NCBI GenBank assembly: GCA_030268105.1
Contig: BSDZ01000114.1
Location: 558,001 to 622,000, forward strand
Origin: Volvox africanus
Taxonomy: Eukaryota; Chlorophyta; Chlorophyceae; Chlamydomonadales; Volvocaceae
Reading direction: 5' to 3'
DNA length: 64,000 nucleotides
Below are positions 1 to 11,359 of this stretch, in pieces. Made by a program: the position numbers and the translations under genes. The notes under the pieces are model-generated. The model was not told the DNA's origin, searched no databases, and worked only from the letters and a program-made list of their open reading frames with translations. The first letter of the stretch is position 1; each line of letters begins with the position of its first letter.

Positions 1-774
1 AGGGCAGGGACCTCACGCCGCTCACGCCGTCGTACACATTTCACCAAAGCGAACTGCGAGGACGTCACGTGTTAGAGTGTCGCCAGTACTACTGATGGAA
101 AGCTTTAAGCCGTATCTCCGAAATGCCTGCGGCTTCAGCAATTCACCCCACAGCATCGAGCTCCATCTTGGCACTGTGGAACTCTTCTGCCCCGAGAATT
201 GGCTTAAATTAATTGTACACAACGTTACATTCTTTGTAGATAACTGTAAGCAAATTCGTTAACCTGCCGGTGGCAAATCGCCATGCCTGTGAGAGCAGCT
301 TAGTCACCCAAACTGGTTGTTCGATTCATTTCACGCCGTCATGCCAGATTTCCAATATGAGAGACGCGGCACCTTTTGGAATGACATTTAGGCCGAGAGG
401 CGTTGATGTGACCTTGACCGGGGTCAAAGGAGATTGACAAACTTGTTTGTACTCATGCGATTGTTATTGGCCAAAATAAAGATACCTTGCAATATAGAAT
501 GTAATATGTGACCAATATTGCGTTTCCACCGGCGAGATATTATGTTTGGTCCGTTACAGAGAGACAGAGAGACCGACGGACATGGGCAATCCCACAGGGC
601 GGGGCCCCCCTGAGCGCTTCACGCCGGGGCCCCGCCCAAAAAATATTACCACGGCAAAAGGTAATTGGTGCAGTGAGGTGGCCAGCCAACACATGCCATT
701 CACCCCCTAGAAGGAGATGTAGTCAAATGACAAAAGGGTGGTAAAGCCTGTGCCATCTTCGTCTGTATTTTTTC
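1..774. other. Left flank without a recognisable gene
   Basis: I see no convincing coding exon here; the open frames are short and unlike anything I recognise. A TGTAA motif at 500-504 could be a poly(A) signal for a gene ending on + near the left edge, but nothing else supports that. The only strong structure is the GC hairpin at 597-637. Confidence 0.4.
597..637. repeat. GC-rich perfect inverted repeat
   Basis: Arms GGGCGGGGCCCC (597-608) and GGGGCCCCGCCC (626-637) are exact reverse complements around a 17-nt loop, followed by an A-rich stretch. It would form a very stable hairpin in either strand. It lies outside any recognised gene and its role is unknown. Confidence 0.7.
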
Positions 775-910
775 TGATCGACTATAGCGCGCAACATCGG
801 CTATTAGTCGATTGGGGGGCATAGTCGATCTATAGTCGACCTCGACTATAGTCGTATACTATAGTCGACATCGTCTATAGTCGTCCGACTATAGTGCCGA
901 CTATATCTGG
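775..910. repeat. Cluster of CTATAGTCG/CGACTATAG palindromic motifs
   Basis: About 135 bp hold roughly eight overlapping copies, in both orientations, of a motif close to CGACTATAG, with partial copies between. Related motifs (AGCTATAGCTG, CTATAGTCGATGTC) recur in the hairpin at 4694-4764 on the far side of the gene at 1479-4228. The arrangement resembles subterminal repeats of a DNA transposon, but I cannot define termini or a target duplication. Confidence 0.6.
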
Positions 911-1478
911 TACAGGCAACAGCTAACAAATTTGAGATTCTCGCAGCGTTTTTTCATGCCACACTGCTTAGGAAGTAGTGCCTACAATGGATAATATCCA
1001 TCCTCTCAGCCCCTAACAGCTCCGACGTTCACCTAGCACTAAAGTCGCACGCTTGTCCTGGGATGAAATTATTGCAGCCAAATGAAACATGTATTTATGA
1101 AGCAAATTTTTTACCTACACTATTCTCACGTGCAACCAATGTCTTAAACTCGTCAGCTAACATTTGAAATTGTTTTGTCCAGTGTGGGACCATGGCAGAC
1201 GACGCAAGCTTTACCTAGGAACATAAGAGTTTCAGCCATACCAATTCTGAATGCGTGCTGAATTAGGAAGCAGCCAAATGAAGCCTGCTCTGTTGCCATA
1301 CTACGCGCTCGCGTTATACGGCAAGCGAATAAGGTTGCCATTTCTTATTCGGTTTTGCATAGAATAGTAGTAGGCATTTCGTCACCCGGAGCGTAGACGA
1401 AATCACAGGAAAGGTGCATAACGACACCTCCAATGGACATTACACGCGCAGCACAACTGATGTCTGCTATGTGGCCTG
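911..1478. other. No feature recognised upstream of the spliced gene
   Basis: Mixed-composition DNA without a long open frame or repeat that I can identify. It may hold 5' exons or the promoter of the gene that follows. Confidence 0.3.
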
Positions 1479-4228
1479 ATGTTGAGTGCTCGGTATGCAA
1501 GGTGGAAGACGGCATTCTCTTGGACGCTGCGGACGACGCTTGCTCCTCTTGAAGACAGCCTCGCAGCCGCTATCATCGACGTCATGGAGACCTTCGTATT
1601 AGGTATGCCGCGTCCTAAAGGATTTGTCTTCATTCCGTGCGCCGTGAACGAGGTGAAGTGCCTCAAGGACTTTCTCCTTGGCGACGCGGTCCACCTGCTA
1701 CCAACGGGTGAAGGTGAGCGTTGGTGCACGGTGGCTTTGGGAAGCTGGGGCCACACATCGATTTGTGGACGCAGGGGATGCACCTTGGCGCATTTGTTTT
1801 CCTAAATGCAGAGGACGTCTCTCCCCGTGATGCAGAGGACGTCACTCCCTGTGAGGACGACGCGTATAAACCACCTGAAAAGACAGGTACGGGTCGGAGT
1901 GCAGATTGCCTGTGGATCCTCGCCTTCTCATGCCCTTTCCGTGCTTCCTGCAGCTCACAAAATCACCAGTGCCCGGAGCTCTCACACATCTGAAGGCGCC
2001 TTGCCAGGCGGTAAGGATTGGGGTTGTGTCGAGGAGCTTAGCGCTGGCATAGGGGATCTGAACAGGTCACCATGACAGCGTAGCTGATGCGATGCTGTGC
2101 ATGCAGGGGAGGCTGCTGTTGCATCCACAACCCTGGATCCTGTGTTGCCCGCGGGTGGAAGTGTGAATGCGAGAGCAGGCCCAGCGGAGCACTACAACTA
2201 CGGGAGGGTGGTCCCGGGCTTTCCACCGAGGCCCCGGCAGGGCTGGTCGCGTTCACGTGCCGGGTCTGAGGAGCCATCGGGTCCGTGGGACCGTCACTGA
2301 GCCTCGTGCATGTCCTAACATGGCCTACACCACGTACCGTGCGGGGGTACTGGGTGGCTCGGCTCCGATTGCCTGTGTCCAAGTTTTCACCTGGCGCGAC
2401 CAGCTTTGCGCGCCTGACACCATTGGAATGGCACTGGTGGCAGTGTTCAGCGGGGACACACTGCGGAGCGCTGGGCCACTGGGCGTGGTGTACGCTGATC
2501 TCCAGGAGGCCCTTTCCCGCCAGGACCAGTCTGCTTTGGATAGGGCACAAACTGCAGCGGAACACCTTCCACTGGAGCTATTGCCTGGGCTCGTCTTGGG
2601 CAAGCATATGTGTGTTGCGGACATTTGGGAGGTGATGGCGTCCGTGCAAGGGAGCAGGCTGGGCCTAGGGGAAATGGCTGTTGGGAGGTGCGGCTGAGGC
2701 AGGAGCGGCCCTTCGAGCGGCATGGCAGTTCACAAACAAGAAGAACGACGCCCTCCAAGAGCAGGTCAGGCCCGTTCATCGCTTGCCTTATCATACCTAA
2801 CGGATCGTGCTCAGCATCACATTCTTCCTTATCAAGTTGTTGGAAAACTTGGTATTGTCGCGCCATGCCCAGTCCACGACTCTGGAGCTGACATGGCCAC
2901 TTCAGACAACACGGTTAGTGCAGCAAAATTTCCGTTCTTGCCACGCTGATGCGGTCTTGTATCTAACAACCTCGTTTGCCTTCCTGGTACTCGATGAAGC
3001 GTTTGAGAGTCATTAGCAGCAAGACCCACACCATGGGGAGGACCGGCTTGACCTTGCCTTGGATGGAGGCATGCCAGCGATTCTCTTCTGCCGGTAGGTT
3101 CAGCTGACTGCCGGTACACTCGTCTGTCTCTGGCTGCTGGAATTAATCTATGATGACTTGTCATGCAGGGGCCGTGGACGGCGCCAAGTACCTGACCTCG
3201 TGTTTAAGTAAGCAGCTGAAGGACATCTGGGGCCTTTCCCAAAGCCAGCTTGAGCTCTGCCAGGTAACGTTTTATTACAACTTCGCCTAGATACTGCTAC
3301 TGGCTGCACTGCCCAGTGCTGCTTGCATCAAACATGTTCGTCGTGATACAGGTGACTGTTCGGCGGATATGCTACCTGTACTATGCTCCATACGAGACAG
3401 TTGTATACGTGCGTGGTGGCCGTCTCGCGGGGACCCTGTTTAGGAACCGTACCGAGGCGGCTGTTTGTGACGTGTCGGTTCGGAGCGACGAAGATGGCGT
3501 TTGGTACGGGTGGGTAAGCACGCACCTTTTGTCGGGATTCTACTGTCTTGCTGTGTGTGTGGGGGGGGAAGGGGGTTCCCGGCACTGACATGAATGAATT
3601 TGGCTTGGAACGCAGGTACAGCTTCTGCTCAGCATTACACACACGCAGGATACCCATGACTTGGTGTATGTGAGGTGGTTCGAAGCACCCGAGGAGGACT
3701 GGAACAGGGAGCTTCACCTCCGACCGTTGCAATGGTACAGGTGTGGTGGGTGGCAAAGGGACGGCAGAAAAAGAGGTCGAACTCGAGCCTAACCCAAAAC
3801 CGCACCCCCACCCCCACCCCCGCTGCAGGAAGCCTGGTGCACCACATGCCTCCTTTGGGTGCATCCCCTTGGAGTCCGTCATCGAGCATGTTTGCATTGT
3901 TCGGACCCCGCGGCCAATTGTGGGGAAACGTGGGGCCTCTGATATGAAGCCGGTAGATCCTAAGGATGACGACAAAACGTCACAGTTTGTGTTGAATAAC
4001 CTCGTTTGGCCGCCCCCTGAGGAGCTGCTGCCCGTAGTGCCAGACGAGGTGGCAGAAGCAGTGAGGGAGGAGGGGATGGGAATGCAGCTACGTCCCTGCC
4101 AGGTCGGCGTGCGACTGGGTGCCACCATGGCTGCTATGGAAGTAAAGGCGTGGGGCTGGGAGCCCCTGCAACTGTCAAAAGCAACTCAAACACAGATAAG
4201 GGTAATCCCGTCAAATAAACTATTCTGA
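1479..4228 (+). CDS. Multi-exon gene of unknown function, 3' part well supported
   Basis: Exons inferred by hand. 3169-3263, 3352-3513, 3616-3740 and 3829-4228 (TGA 4226-4228) join in one frame through GT-AG introns of 88, 102 and 88 bp. An upstream chain, open to 1712, then 1812-1886, 1954-2010 and 2107 onward, also joins consistently, every junction in phase 1. The link between the chains (about 2200-3168) is unresolved, although 2415-2690 looks partly coding. The C-terminal part includes DLVYVRWFEAPEEDW and LQWYRKPG, then a hydrophobic stretch and an acidic linker ending VRVIPSNKLF-like. This pattern loosely recalls C-terminal regions of proteins of KDZ-type DNA transposons in algae and fungi; that is a memory-based suggestion, not an identification. 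The first Met and 5' end are not established. Confidence 0.5.
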
Positions 4229-4337
4229 TGGCGAGGATGGTAATATCGGTTATTTTTCTGAATTTTAGCACTGGCATTAATTAGCTTGAAAATTTTATAT
4301 ATAAATATTTCAAAACTTTTTCTCTGGTTGTATTGAT

Positions 4338-4535
4338 TTTTAGCCACGCCCAGCATAGGTGAAGGGAGACGGATTGGTGAAGTAGGGTGGCCTTGTTGGA
4401 ATGCCGATGATTCTGGAAGTAAAGGTGTGGGGCTGGGAGCCACGACCAGCAGAGGTGAAGGGAGACAATGGGTGAAGTAGGATGGCATGGTTCAACAAGG
4501 CCAAGTTGGGATGTCAGCGATTTGTGAGAATGATG
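4338..4535 (+). repeat. Degenerate ~96-bp tandem repeat in the presumed 3' UTR
   Basis: The segment beginning GCCACG(C/A)CCAGCA at 4343 recurs at 4439, with the shared string AGGTGAAGGGAGAC and a following GGTGAAGTAGG(G/A)TGG. The piece GGAAGTAAAGG(C/T)GTGGGGC occurs inside the last exon at 4138 and again at 4415, so part of the unit overlaps coding sequence. Confidence 0.6.
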
Positions 4536-4614
4536 TGAAAAAGGAGGAGGCCAGGACAAAGAGAGGACCAAGGCAGGTGGCGCTGTCGGGCTATGACTGT
4601 ACAATATGTACCCC

Positions 4615-4619
4615 TGTAA
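4615..4619 (+). promoter_or_regulatory. Candidate TGTAA polyadenylation signal
   Basis: TGTAA lies about 390 nt 3' of the stop of the spliced gene. In chlorophyte algae TGTAA is the usual poly(A) signal. The motif is short enough to occur by chance, so this is weak support both for the 3' end and for the lineage. Confidence 0.35.
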
Positions 4620-4693
4620 TGTATACAGCCGGATAATGATTGAATCCCGGACAGCAATTGCATGGCCTCCGCCGACCGCTGCAAACTATAATT

Positions 4694-4764
4694 TGATCAG
4701 CTATAGCTGGCATCGACTTGGCTGGAAGTCCCTAGCTATAGTCGATGTCAGCTATAGCTGATCA
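4694..4764. repeat. 25-bp-arm hairpin abutting element A
   Basis: Left arm 4694-4718 (TGATCAGCTATAGCTG then GCATCGACT) pairs with right arm 4740-4764 with a single mismatch. The right arm ends exactly where the LTR of element A begins (4765). The motif family matches the cluster at 775-910. Confidence 0.75.
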
Positions 4765-5572
4765 TGTTGTACCTCTCCTTCGGGTTTGCTCATAAGTATC
4801 TGCACGTCTGAAGGCTTTCGATACCGATGTGCGAGCACTTGCAAGTACAACAAGGCAAGCGAGAGCAAACAGAGACAGCGGAAGACTTCAAGACAAGAAG
4901 AGATATAACTTACAATCTTACAGACCGAAGCGATGCAATGGACGTAATCGCCGTCAGTGCCAGAGGTAAGCAATCATCACGCGGCGGTGATGAGCGAAGT
5001 TCAGGCTTAGCTCGGGCTAAGTAGAATAGCGATTAGCAATAATAATGTTGAACACACAAGTGTTCTCCGGTATCGAATGTCTTATCTTCCTTAGCCGTCC
5101 TCGTATCTGTTATACTCGCAGCATCACGACGCCATACAACTCACACTAGGAGGCCGATCCTAAGTGTGACAACCCTACTGCGTATAGGCGATGTTCACGT
5201 ATAACAACCGATAAGCCTTTCCAGCATTCACATGATGCAAGGGTCCGAATAACGATATTCGGTTGCAACGCATGTATCGTGACGAGTGCGGCGCTCTCAA
5301 CGTGTGCTGTAATGAAGTAATATTATACCAGATAATATTACTTATCGTTTCATAGCACGAGCATAATGCACTTCTCGATTGTTCGGGAATTCATGCATGC
5401 TAGGCGGATCAGCCATGATGCGATGTCGAGATGTAATATGGTAACATGCCAAATATACATAAATGTATGCAAATACATTTATGTCATGCGGGTTCATTCA
5501 TATGCATCGATCATTCATTAAGTTAGCTCATTGCCTTGTAGTGTCGCATAGGAAACGAACCATGGCACAACA
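4765..5572 (-). repeat. Element A 3' LTR (LTR family 1)
   Basis: Runs from TGTTGTACCTCTCC to GGCACAACA on +, 808 bp, bounded by the 6-bp inverted termini TGTTGT/ACAACA. It contains the family-1 hairpins, including the AT-rich AGTAATATTAT...ATAATATTACT stem. Confidence 0.9.
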
Positions 5573-5617
5573 ATTATCCCCCCTCCCATATGCAGCGTCC
5601 TCGCTGCTTCATACAGC
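5573..5617 (-). promoter_or_regulatory. Polypurine tract and adjacent hairpin, element A
   Basis: ATTATCCCCCCTCCC (the complement of a GGGAGGGGGGATAAT purine tract) abuts the 3' LTR and would prime plus-strand synthesis. Next to it lies GCAGCGTCCTCGCTGC, a 6-bp-arm hairpin repeated at the same place in other copies. Confidence 0.8.
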
Positions 5618-5631
5618 ATCGACTGCAGGGG

Positions 5632-8600
5632 TCATTGGGTTTGCATGGCACGTTTGCGGGCTTCTTCGAGCAGAGGCTTCATGTCCTGCGAGTAGTTGCG
5701 TGCCGGTTCCCACGAGTTGTGCTTGCTGGTATACCATGTCCACTTGACCAAGTACCCGTGTACTGTCCGCTTACGTCGGTGTCGGCCCACACGACGCGCG
5801 CGATAATCTAACACCCGCTCCACATTGTAAAACTTCTGTTTACCAGCGATCCAGGTCTCGGGAACTGGTTCAATCGCTGCAGGGGCGTTAGCAGGCTCAG
5901 GGACGGGTTCCGTACCACGATAAGGACGGACAAGTGATACGTGAAACGTGGGGTGAATGGTCATATCAGCGGGCAATGCGAGTTCAACAGCCACATTCCC
6001 GACCATGCGCACGACAGGATACGGGCCAATCCAGCGGGGTAAGAGTTTTCGGGATCCATCGGACAAGGTACGCAAGTTCTTCATGCTTAGCAACACGAGT
6101 TGCCCTTCCAAAAACGTCACATCCTGCTTGGATTTGTTGTAGTACTCCATCGTTCGTTGCTGCGCCGCGTCCAAACACGCATTCGCGTCTGTGATTCGGG
6201 ACATAAAAGACTTGGCAAAGATCTTAGCAGCAGGCACGTTCACTTCCAACCCACGCCACACAGGTAGCACGGGATGAAACCCGTAGTTAAGAAAGAACGG
6301 ACTTTTGCCTGTAGAGCAGTTAACAGCATTGTTAAGCGCGAATTCTGCCGCAGTCAAATATGTATCCCAAACAAGTGGTGTGCGACCAGCATAATTGCGC
6401 AACATATCACCCAACGTGCGGTTTGTGCGTTCGGTTTGACCATCAGTCTGCGGGTGGTACGCTGTGCTCAGGTTGACGCGCATGCCAACTAGCTTGCAGA
6501 GCGCTTCCCAAAACTTAGACGTGAACTGCCCACCGTTGTCCGAGATCACGTTTTTGGGAACCCCATGTAACCGAACCACATTGTCGAAAAACAGGCGTGC
6601 GGTTTGTTCAGCCGTGCAGGACAATGTGCATGGTGCTAGGTGGACCATCTTAGTCAGGCAATCAACCATTACGAACACCGCATCATATCCCCCCTCAGTT
6701 TTGGGCAGCGCGACTACGAAGTCCATGGAAACACTTTCCCAAGGCGCATCCAGGACAGGCAACGGTTGCAACAACCCATGGCCCTTACCGGACAAAGCCT
6801 TATTGCGCTGGCACAGACTGCATGTCTGTACGAAGTTCACCGCATCCTTAGCCAAACGAGGCCACCAAAAGGAACGTTGCACCAACTCGACCAACCGCTT
6901 GCTACCAGGGTGTCCTGCTAACGGGTCCTCGTGGAACCACGCAAGGATGTCGTAGCGTAGCACGTCGTCGTTCGGAACGACGATTTGCGTAGCTGCACCC
7001 TCCGTCCGTAGCCAAAGGCCATTCTGCTTGCGAAGGTATTCCACATTAGCCGGCTCCGAGAACCAGGCATCTGCGTTGTAGGCAACCTTCAACCGCTCCG
7101 CGAGGTCCGTCGTGATCGGCACCTCCTCGTTACGCGGTTGCAAGACGGGCGCTGCCAAAATTGCAGCGTGTAGCGACGGATGTCGACTGAGAGCATCGGC
7201 AATATTCAATTTACCAGAAATGTACTCCCTGGTGCAGTCGAACCTAGCTAGGTATTCCATCCACCTAGCCTGACGGCGGTTCAACGTCGGAACGCTTTGC
7301 AAAAACGTTAGGGGCTTGTGGTCAGTCTTTAAAGTAAATGGGTGTCCCTCGAGGTAACAGCGCCATTCCTTTAAAGCATGCAGCACTGCCAGAAGCTCCT
7401 GTTCCCCGGTGGTGTAGCAAATCTCCGCACCAGAAAACTTCTTACTCGTGAAGGCGATCGGTCGCCCTTCCTGTAACAATACAGCGCCGCTTCCATACAC
7501 TGAGGCATCAGACACTACCTCAACACGAAACGGCAACGAGTAATCAGGGAATGCAAGGGTGACATCTTCGGCAACGGTTCACTTGAGCTCTTCGAATGCC
7601 CGCTGGCATTGCGACGTCCACGACTCGAGCGAAACGAAAATGCCTTTGCGAGTTAAGTTAGTAAGCGGGGCCGCAATGATGGAATATTTTTCAATGAACT
7701 TTCGGAAATAATTGGTCAAGCCAAGGAACTTATGCAGCTCCGTGAGGTTCTGAGGCGCGGGCCAATCGCGAACCACGGCGACCTTCCACGGGTCCTTCTT
7801 CACACTGGTGGCCGACACAATGTGGCTCAAATATTCCACCTGAGGCTGCGCCCAAAAGCATTTGGCGCGTTTAGCAAACAATTGCTCCCGTCTCGTCACG
7901 TTGAGCACGAGCCGAAGATGCTCCAAGTGTTCCTGGCGCGTCTTAGAATAAACCAAGATGTCATCCAGGTAGCAAACAACGAACCTGTCGATAAACGGCC
8001 TAAACATTCGGTCCATGACCGCCTGAAACGTCGCAGGGGCATTAGTCAACCCAAACGATAGGACCGTATACTGGAAGTGACCGAAGGGCGTCCGAAAAGC
8101 GGTTTTCGGGATATCAGAGGCAGCGATGCGGATTATAGCCCTGTTGCAAGTCAATCAAGGAAAAAGAAGCCGAGCCCTTCAGCTTATCCAACAGGTCGTC
8201 AACGCGTGGCAAAGGGTAGCGATTCTTCACCGTACTCACATTCAACCCCCGATAATCGATGCACATGCGCAAGGTCCCATCCTTCTTACCGACAAACAAA
8301 ATCGGCGCGGAATACGGGGATGTGCTGGGGCGTACCATACCCTTTGCAAGCAAATCCGTCACCTGGCGCTTCACCTCGTCTAGCTCCAATGGACTCAACC
8401 TACAAAGGCCCAATCGGAAGATGACAGTCAACTGCCCAATCTTTGACACTACCCGTAGATACCCCAGAGATACTATAATTATCCCCCTTCTCAAGGATGT
8501 GTCCTCACATCCCAGGGCTAGGGTGACTCACGTCCTGGCAGTATAGATCCCTTAAGGTTTCAGAATCCACCATCGACCAGGTATGCGCGTTCGACCTGCT

Positions 8601-9651
8601 GTACATGGAATTCGAACCCAGAACAGTCCCCGACCTGTCTCGACACGAAGTGTTGTACCTTTGTTGTGTCGGCCTACAAAGGCCCAATCGGAAGAAGAGC
8701 ATTGTGGTCAAATCTTTTAGACTACCCGTAGATATCCCAGGATACTACAGCGGTCTCCATGTCGATGCGCGCGCGGTACTGTCGTAATGTCGAAGACCCC
8801 ATTATGTACGGTGCAGTCTCTGCTAAGCCCTGCAGCACGTACGGCCGGGTCACAACATGCAAAGGGCCTAACGATAGGCTAAGGGTGATCCTGCCCACGA
8901 TGGGATGCTTACCCCCGTCAGCAAGGGTAACCTGTGGACAATCAGACGACTCTGGGGTCAACCCCAGCGCATTCACCTCTGCGGCAGAGATGAAGTCGTC
9001 GCTGGCACTGGTGTCAACGAGTGCCTTCAGAGTACGGCCATTTAAACCAATCTGAATCACCGGGACACGGTTATCTACGAGCGACTGCCCAGCAGATAAC
9101 GTCAGTGCACTTAGGGCGGGTTCGGAACTTACGGAACCCTCATCAGGAGCTTCGTACCAAACGTCAACCGAGTAGGATGTCCCTGGCCACGGAGCCAGCA
9201 TACCCTCCCGATCCACACCATTAAACAAAACGGTGCCCGGCTCGAACCGGTGGACACACCGCATACCCCTTAACGATGCCTCTGCCTTGCGCCGACAGAA
9301 AGCGGGGAGTTATACACATGCGGCGGTGCCTGGATATTGACGCCTACATCTCCTGTATACGGCCAACTGTTCCGACATCTCACGCAGAGACGAGGGGATG
9401 AACAAAACCACGTGGTTAGACAGATCGATAGACGATAGGGGACGGTGTGGTGTAAACAAATTACACAACGGATCGAAGCAGAGAAGTCCCGTACGTCCGT
9501 CAAGCGTGATGCGTCGTGCAATGACTCGCTCGATGTGTCCAAGTACGCAAGGCAACAATGCCTTCACAGCTGGCCGTAAGGATGACCACCGACCACGTGT
9601 TAGTTCAGAAATCCCGGGTGGTGCCCCTCCCGCAGGAACCCGGGCAAACCC
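5632..9651 (-). pseudogene. Element A pol, disrupted
   Basis: Pol follows gag in the same frame after a UAG. Visible pieces: pre-protease domain (9651-9313, stopped by TAA at 9310-9312, resuming in the same frame to about 8760), protease with DTS instead of DTG (a change expected to inactivate it), a replaced segment at 8398-8750, RT N-terminal part to about 8130, a 5-nt deletion near 8130, RT with YLDD to a TGA at 7579-7581, then an open frame to 5632. That last frame carries RNase H, an integrase with HHCC and DDE motifs (ISDNGG in place of the family's ISDRGG), GPY/F and a C-terminal chromodomain. It is not functional as a unit. Confidence 0.85.
8398..8750. repeat. Foreign segment replacing part of element A pol
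   Basis: Compared with element B, about 390 bp between protease and RT are missing here and about 350 bp of unrelated DNA takes their place. The segment starts and ends with a ~75-bp direct repeat (8398 and 8673: CCTACAAAGGCCCAATCGGA ... CCCGTAGATA). Its interior holds an ATTATCCCCC tract beside the left repeat, and CCTGTCTCGACACGAAG followed by TGTTGTACCT beside the right one. These mimic a purine tract, primer site and LTR start, so it may be a miniature LTR element (TRIM-like). Confidence 0.5.
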
Positions 9652-10887
9652 CTATTTCGGCATAGGTACAAACGGTGGCAACAATGGGCAATCCTTGGAA
9701 GGATGGCTCTCCGCGCACCGTAGACAAACATTGGCCGCTTTCCGACGCTCGAACTTGGAGCGATTGCAATTCCATTTTGGCATCAACGGGTCATCCGTGC
9801 GAGTCCGCTTTGCATTGGGGTCAGAGCGCTGTGCGGCTGCCGTCGACGGCGTGCCCCCACGCTTCTTGCTCTTAGCTGGGTCCGAGCTCGGACCTGCTCC
9901 TCCTGACCCGTGGACACCTGAGCTAGCGCCCCCGCACGCCTTGCACTGTCTGTTGCTGCGTCGCACCGTGACAGTAGGCGCGGGGCGGGTAGCTCCAAGT
10001 TCCTGGTCCAGAGCCACAACTTCCCCAAGCGGATCCTGCACTTGCACGGCATTTGCGCGAGGGGCAGACTTGACTTCTTCTTCACCGGCAAGGAGTCGTA
10101 CCTCCGTCCCTCTAGCAAAAGTTACCAAGGCGTCGTACGACTTGAACGGCACCCCAGACAAGTCAGTAGCGCACCATTTAGCCAAAAGTTTCGTCAGGCC
10201 TCGCTTAAACCAAAAGACACGCTTGTTCTCGGTGAGGTCAGCAATGGGGGTCACTAGTGCTTCGAAGCGTGACTGGTACGCAGGTACGTTTTCACCCCGA
10301 CACATGTGATATGTACCGGCCGCCAAAACCTTGAGAGCCTCCACATCACGTGCTTGTACCTCAGTAGCGAACCGTGCGAGCAGAGCAGAAATCAACTCGT
10401 TAAACGTATAATCAATCCGGGCGGTGGTCCATTCGTGATACCAGTCCTTCGCTGCGCCCTCGAGGGTGTTGCCAACGAAGAGACACTTGATACCATCATT
10501 ATCGCCACCATGAACAGCCTGGAGATATTTCTTAGCGTCGCGCATGTATGCAGGAGTTGCATCGGCTATGCTAGGGCCTGTTGTCCTTTCACTCAGCGAG
10601 ATTTTAAGCCAAGGAACGGGAATTGTCAATCTCATCACCTCAGGAATGGCAGCGTGCCCTTGTGATTGAGGTAGAGGAAGGACCCGTGGCTCAGCAGTGT
10701 TGTCCATATTCGTATTAACTGCTGAACGCGGCACAATTAAGTGGGCAGGGGTCTGAAGGACAAGGGGCTCTTGAGTGGCTCGTGTGCCAACAGTGTCAAG
10801 ACCTCTATCCGGAGCTCTAGCAGCCACAACAAATTCGGGTTGGCTTGCTAAGCTAGTGAGCGGCGTATGGTCGCGTTCTGCAGACAT
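9652..10887 (-). CDS. gag: Element A Gag polyprotein, intact frame
   Basis: 411 codons from ATG (10887) to UAG (9652). Capsid-like region with FVGNTLEGAAKDWY and an ALLARF helix, as in the Retrotrans_gag family, then a basic Ser/Gly/Arg-rich linker and one zinc knuckle (CLRCAESHPSKDCP, CX2CX4HX4C) near the C terminus. It should assemble the particle and bind the RNA. The UAG is followed by GGG and an in-frame pol, so Gag-Pol is probably made by readthrough. The frame is whole although pol of the same copy is dead. Confidence 0.85.
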   Translation of the reverse strand: MSAERDHTPLTSLASQPEFVVAARAPDRGLDTVGTRATQEPLVLQTPAHLIVPRSAVNTNMDNTAEPRVLPLPQSQGHAAIPEVMRLTIPVPWLKISLSERTTGPSIADATPAYMRDAKKYLQAVHGGDNDGIKCLFVGNTLEGAAKDWYHEWTTARIDYTFNELISALLARFATEVQARDVEALKVLAAGTYHMCRGENVPAYQSRFEALVTPIADLTENKRVFWFKRGLTKLLAKWCATDLSGVPFKSYDALVTFARGTEVRLLAGEEEVKSAPRANAVQVQDPLGEVVALDQELGATRPAPTVTVRRSNRQCKACGGASSGVHGSGGAGPSSDPAKSKKRGGTPSTAAAQRSDPNAKRTRTDDPLMPKWNCNRSKFERRKAANVCLRCAESHPSKDCPLLPPFVPMPK

Positions 10888-11359
10888 GGAACACGAAGCA
10901 ATACCCTAGGTTTGCATAATAGAAGACGACTTCTACCGCAAAGACAAGGCAAGAGTACAAAACGATTCGGTGAGCCTACCGACAGTACTCTTGAGGAGAT
11001 TCAGCAAATTCAGCAAGTACTTGCCCAGCTGAGTCCTAATCTCCCTAGTTTGGGCGATAAGAGTCGCCAACTGGTCCGGACGAAAGCCGGTCTCAGTCGT
11101 CGCGGCAAGCAATTCCGGAGCGCTGAGATTACCTGCGACTCAGAGCGTACACTTACACAACAAGTGCAGCAATTTAGACAAAAGCAATCAAACAATTACA
11201 AACCGGAAGCAGCGGCGTCCAATACGGCGCGGCCTAGGTCTTCGGCAAAAGTATCTAGCGGTCCACGTCGTTCGTTGCTGGAACTCGCCATAGAAAGAAC
11301 CTACTTCCGATTTGACACAAAGAGACAGTTAGGCAACGAACCTGTCTCGATAACCAATT
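10888..11359 (-). other. Element A untranslated leader and primer-binding site
   Basis: About 470 nt between 5' LTR and gag, similar in all copies. The primer site lies at 11341-11357; in A it carries an extra A (CGATAACC instead of CGATACC). No ATG-initiated frame of note. Confidence 0.7.

Noticed and set aside
775..910. CRISPR-like array
   Set aside because: The copies overlap, occur in both orientations and lack regular spacers; the context is eukaryotic.
3328..4128. 266-codon frame on the minus strand over the spliced gene
   Set aside because: Antisense to well-formed exons and crosses introns with poly-C/G tracts; no recognisable protein.
6464..6955. 163-codon frame antisense to integrase (also at 14582 and 32702)
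   Set aside because: Shadow of pol on the other strand; it tracks the integrase codons.
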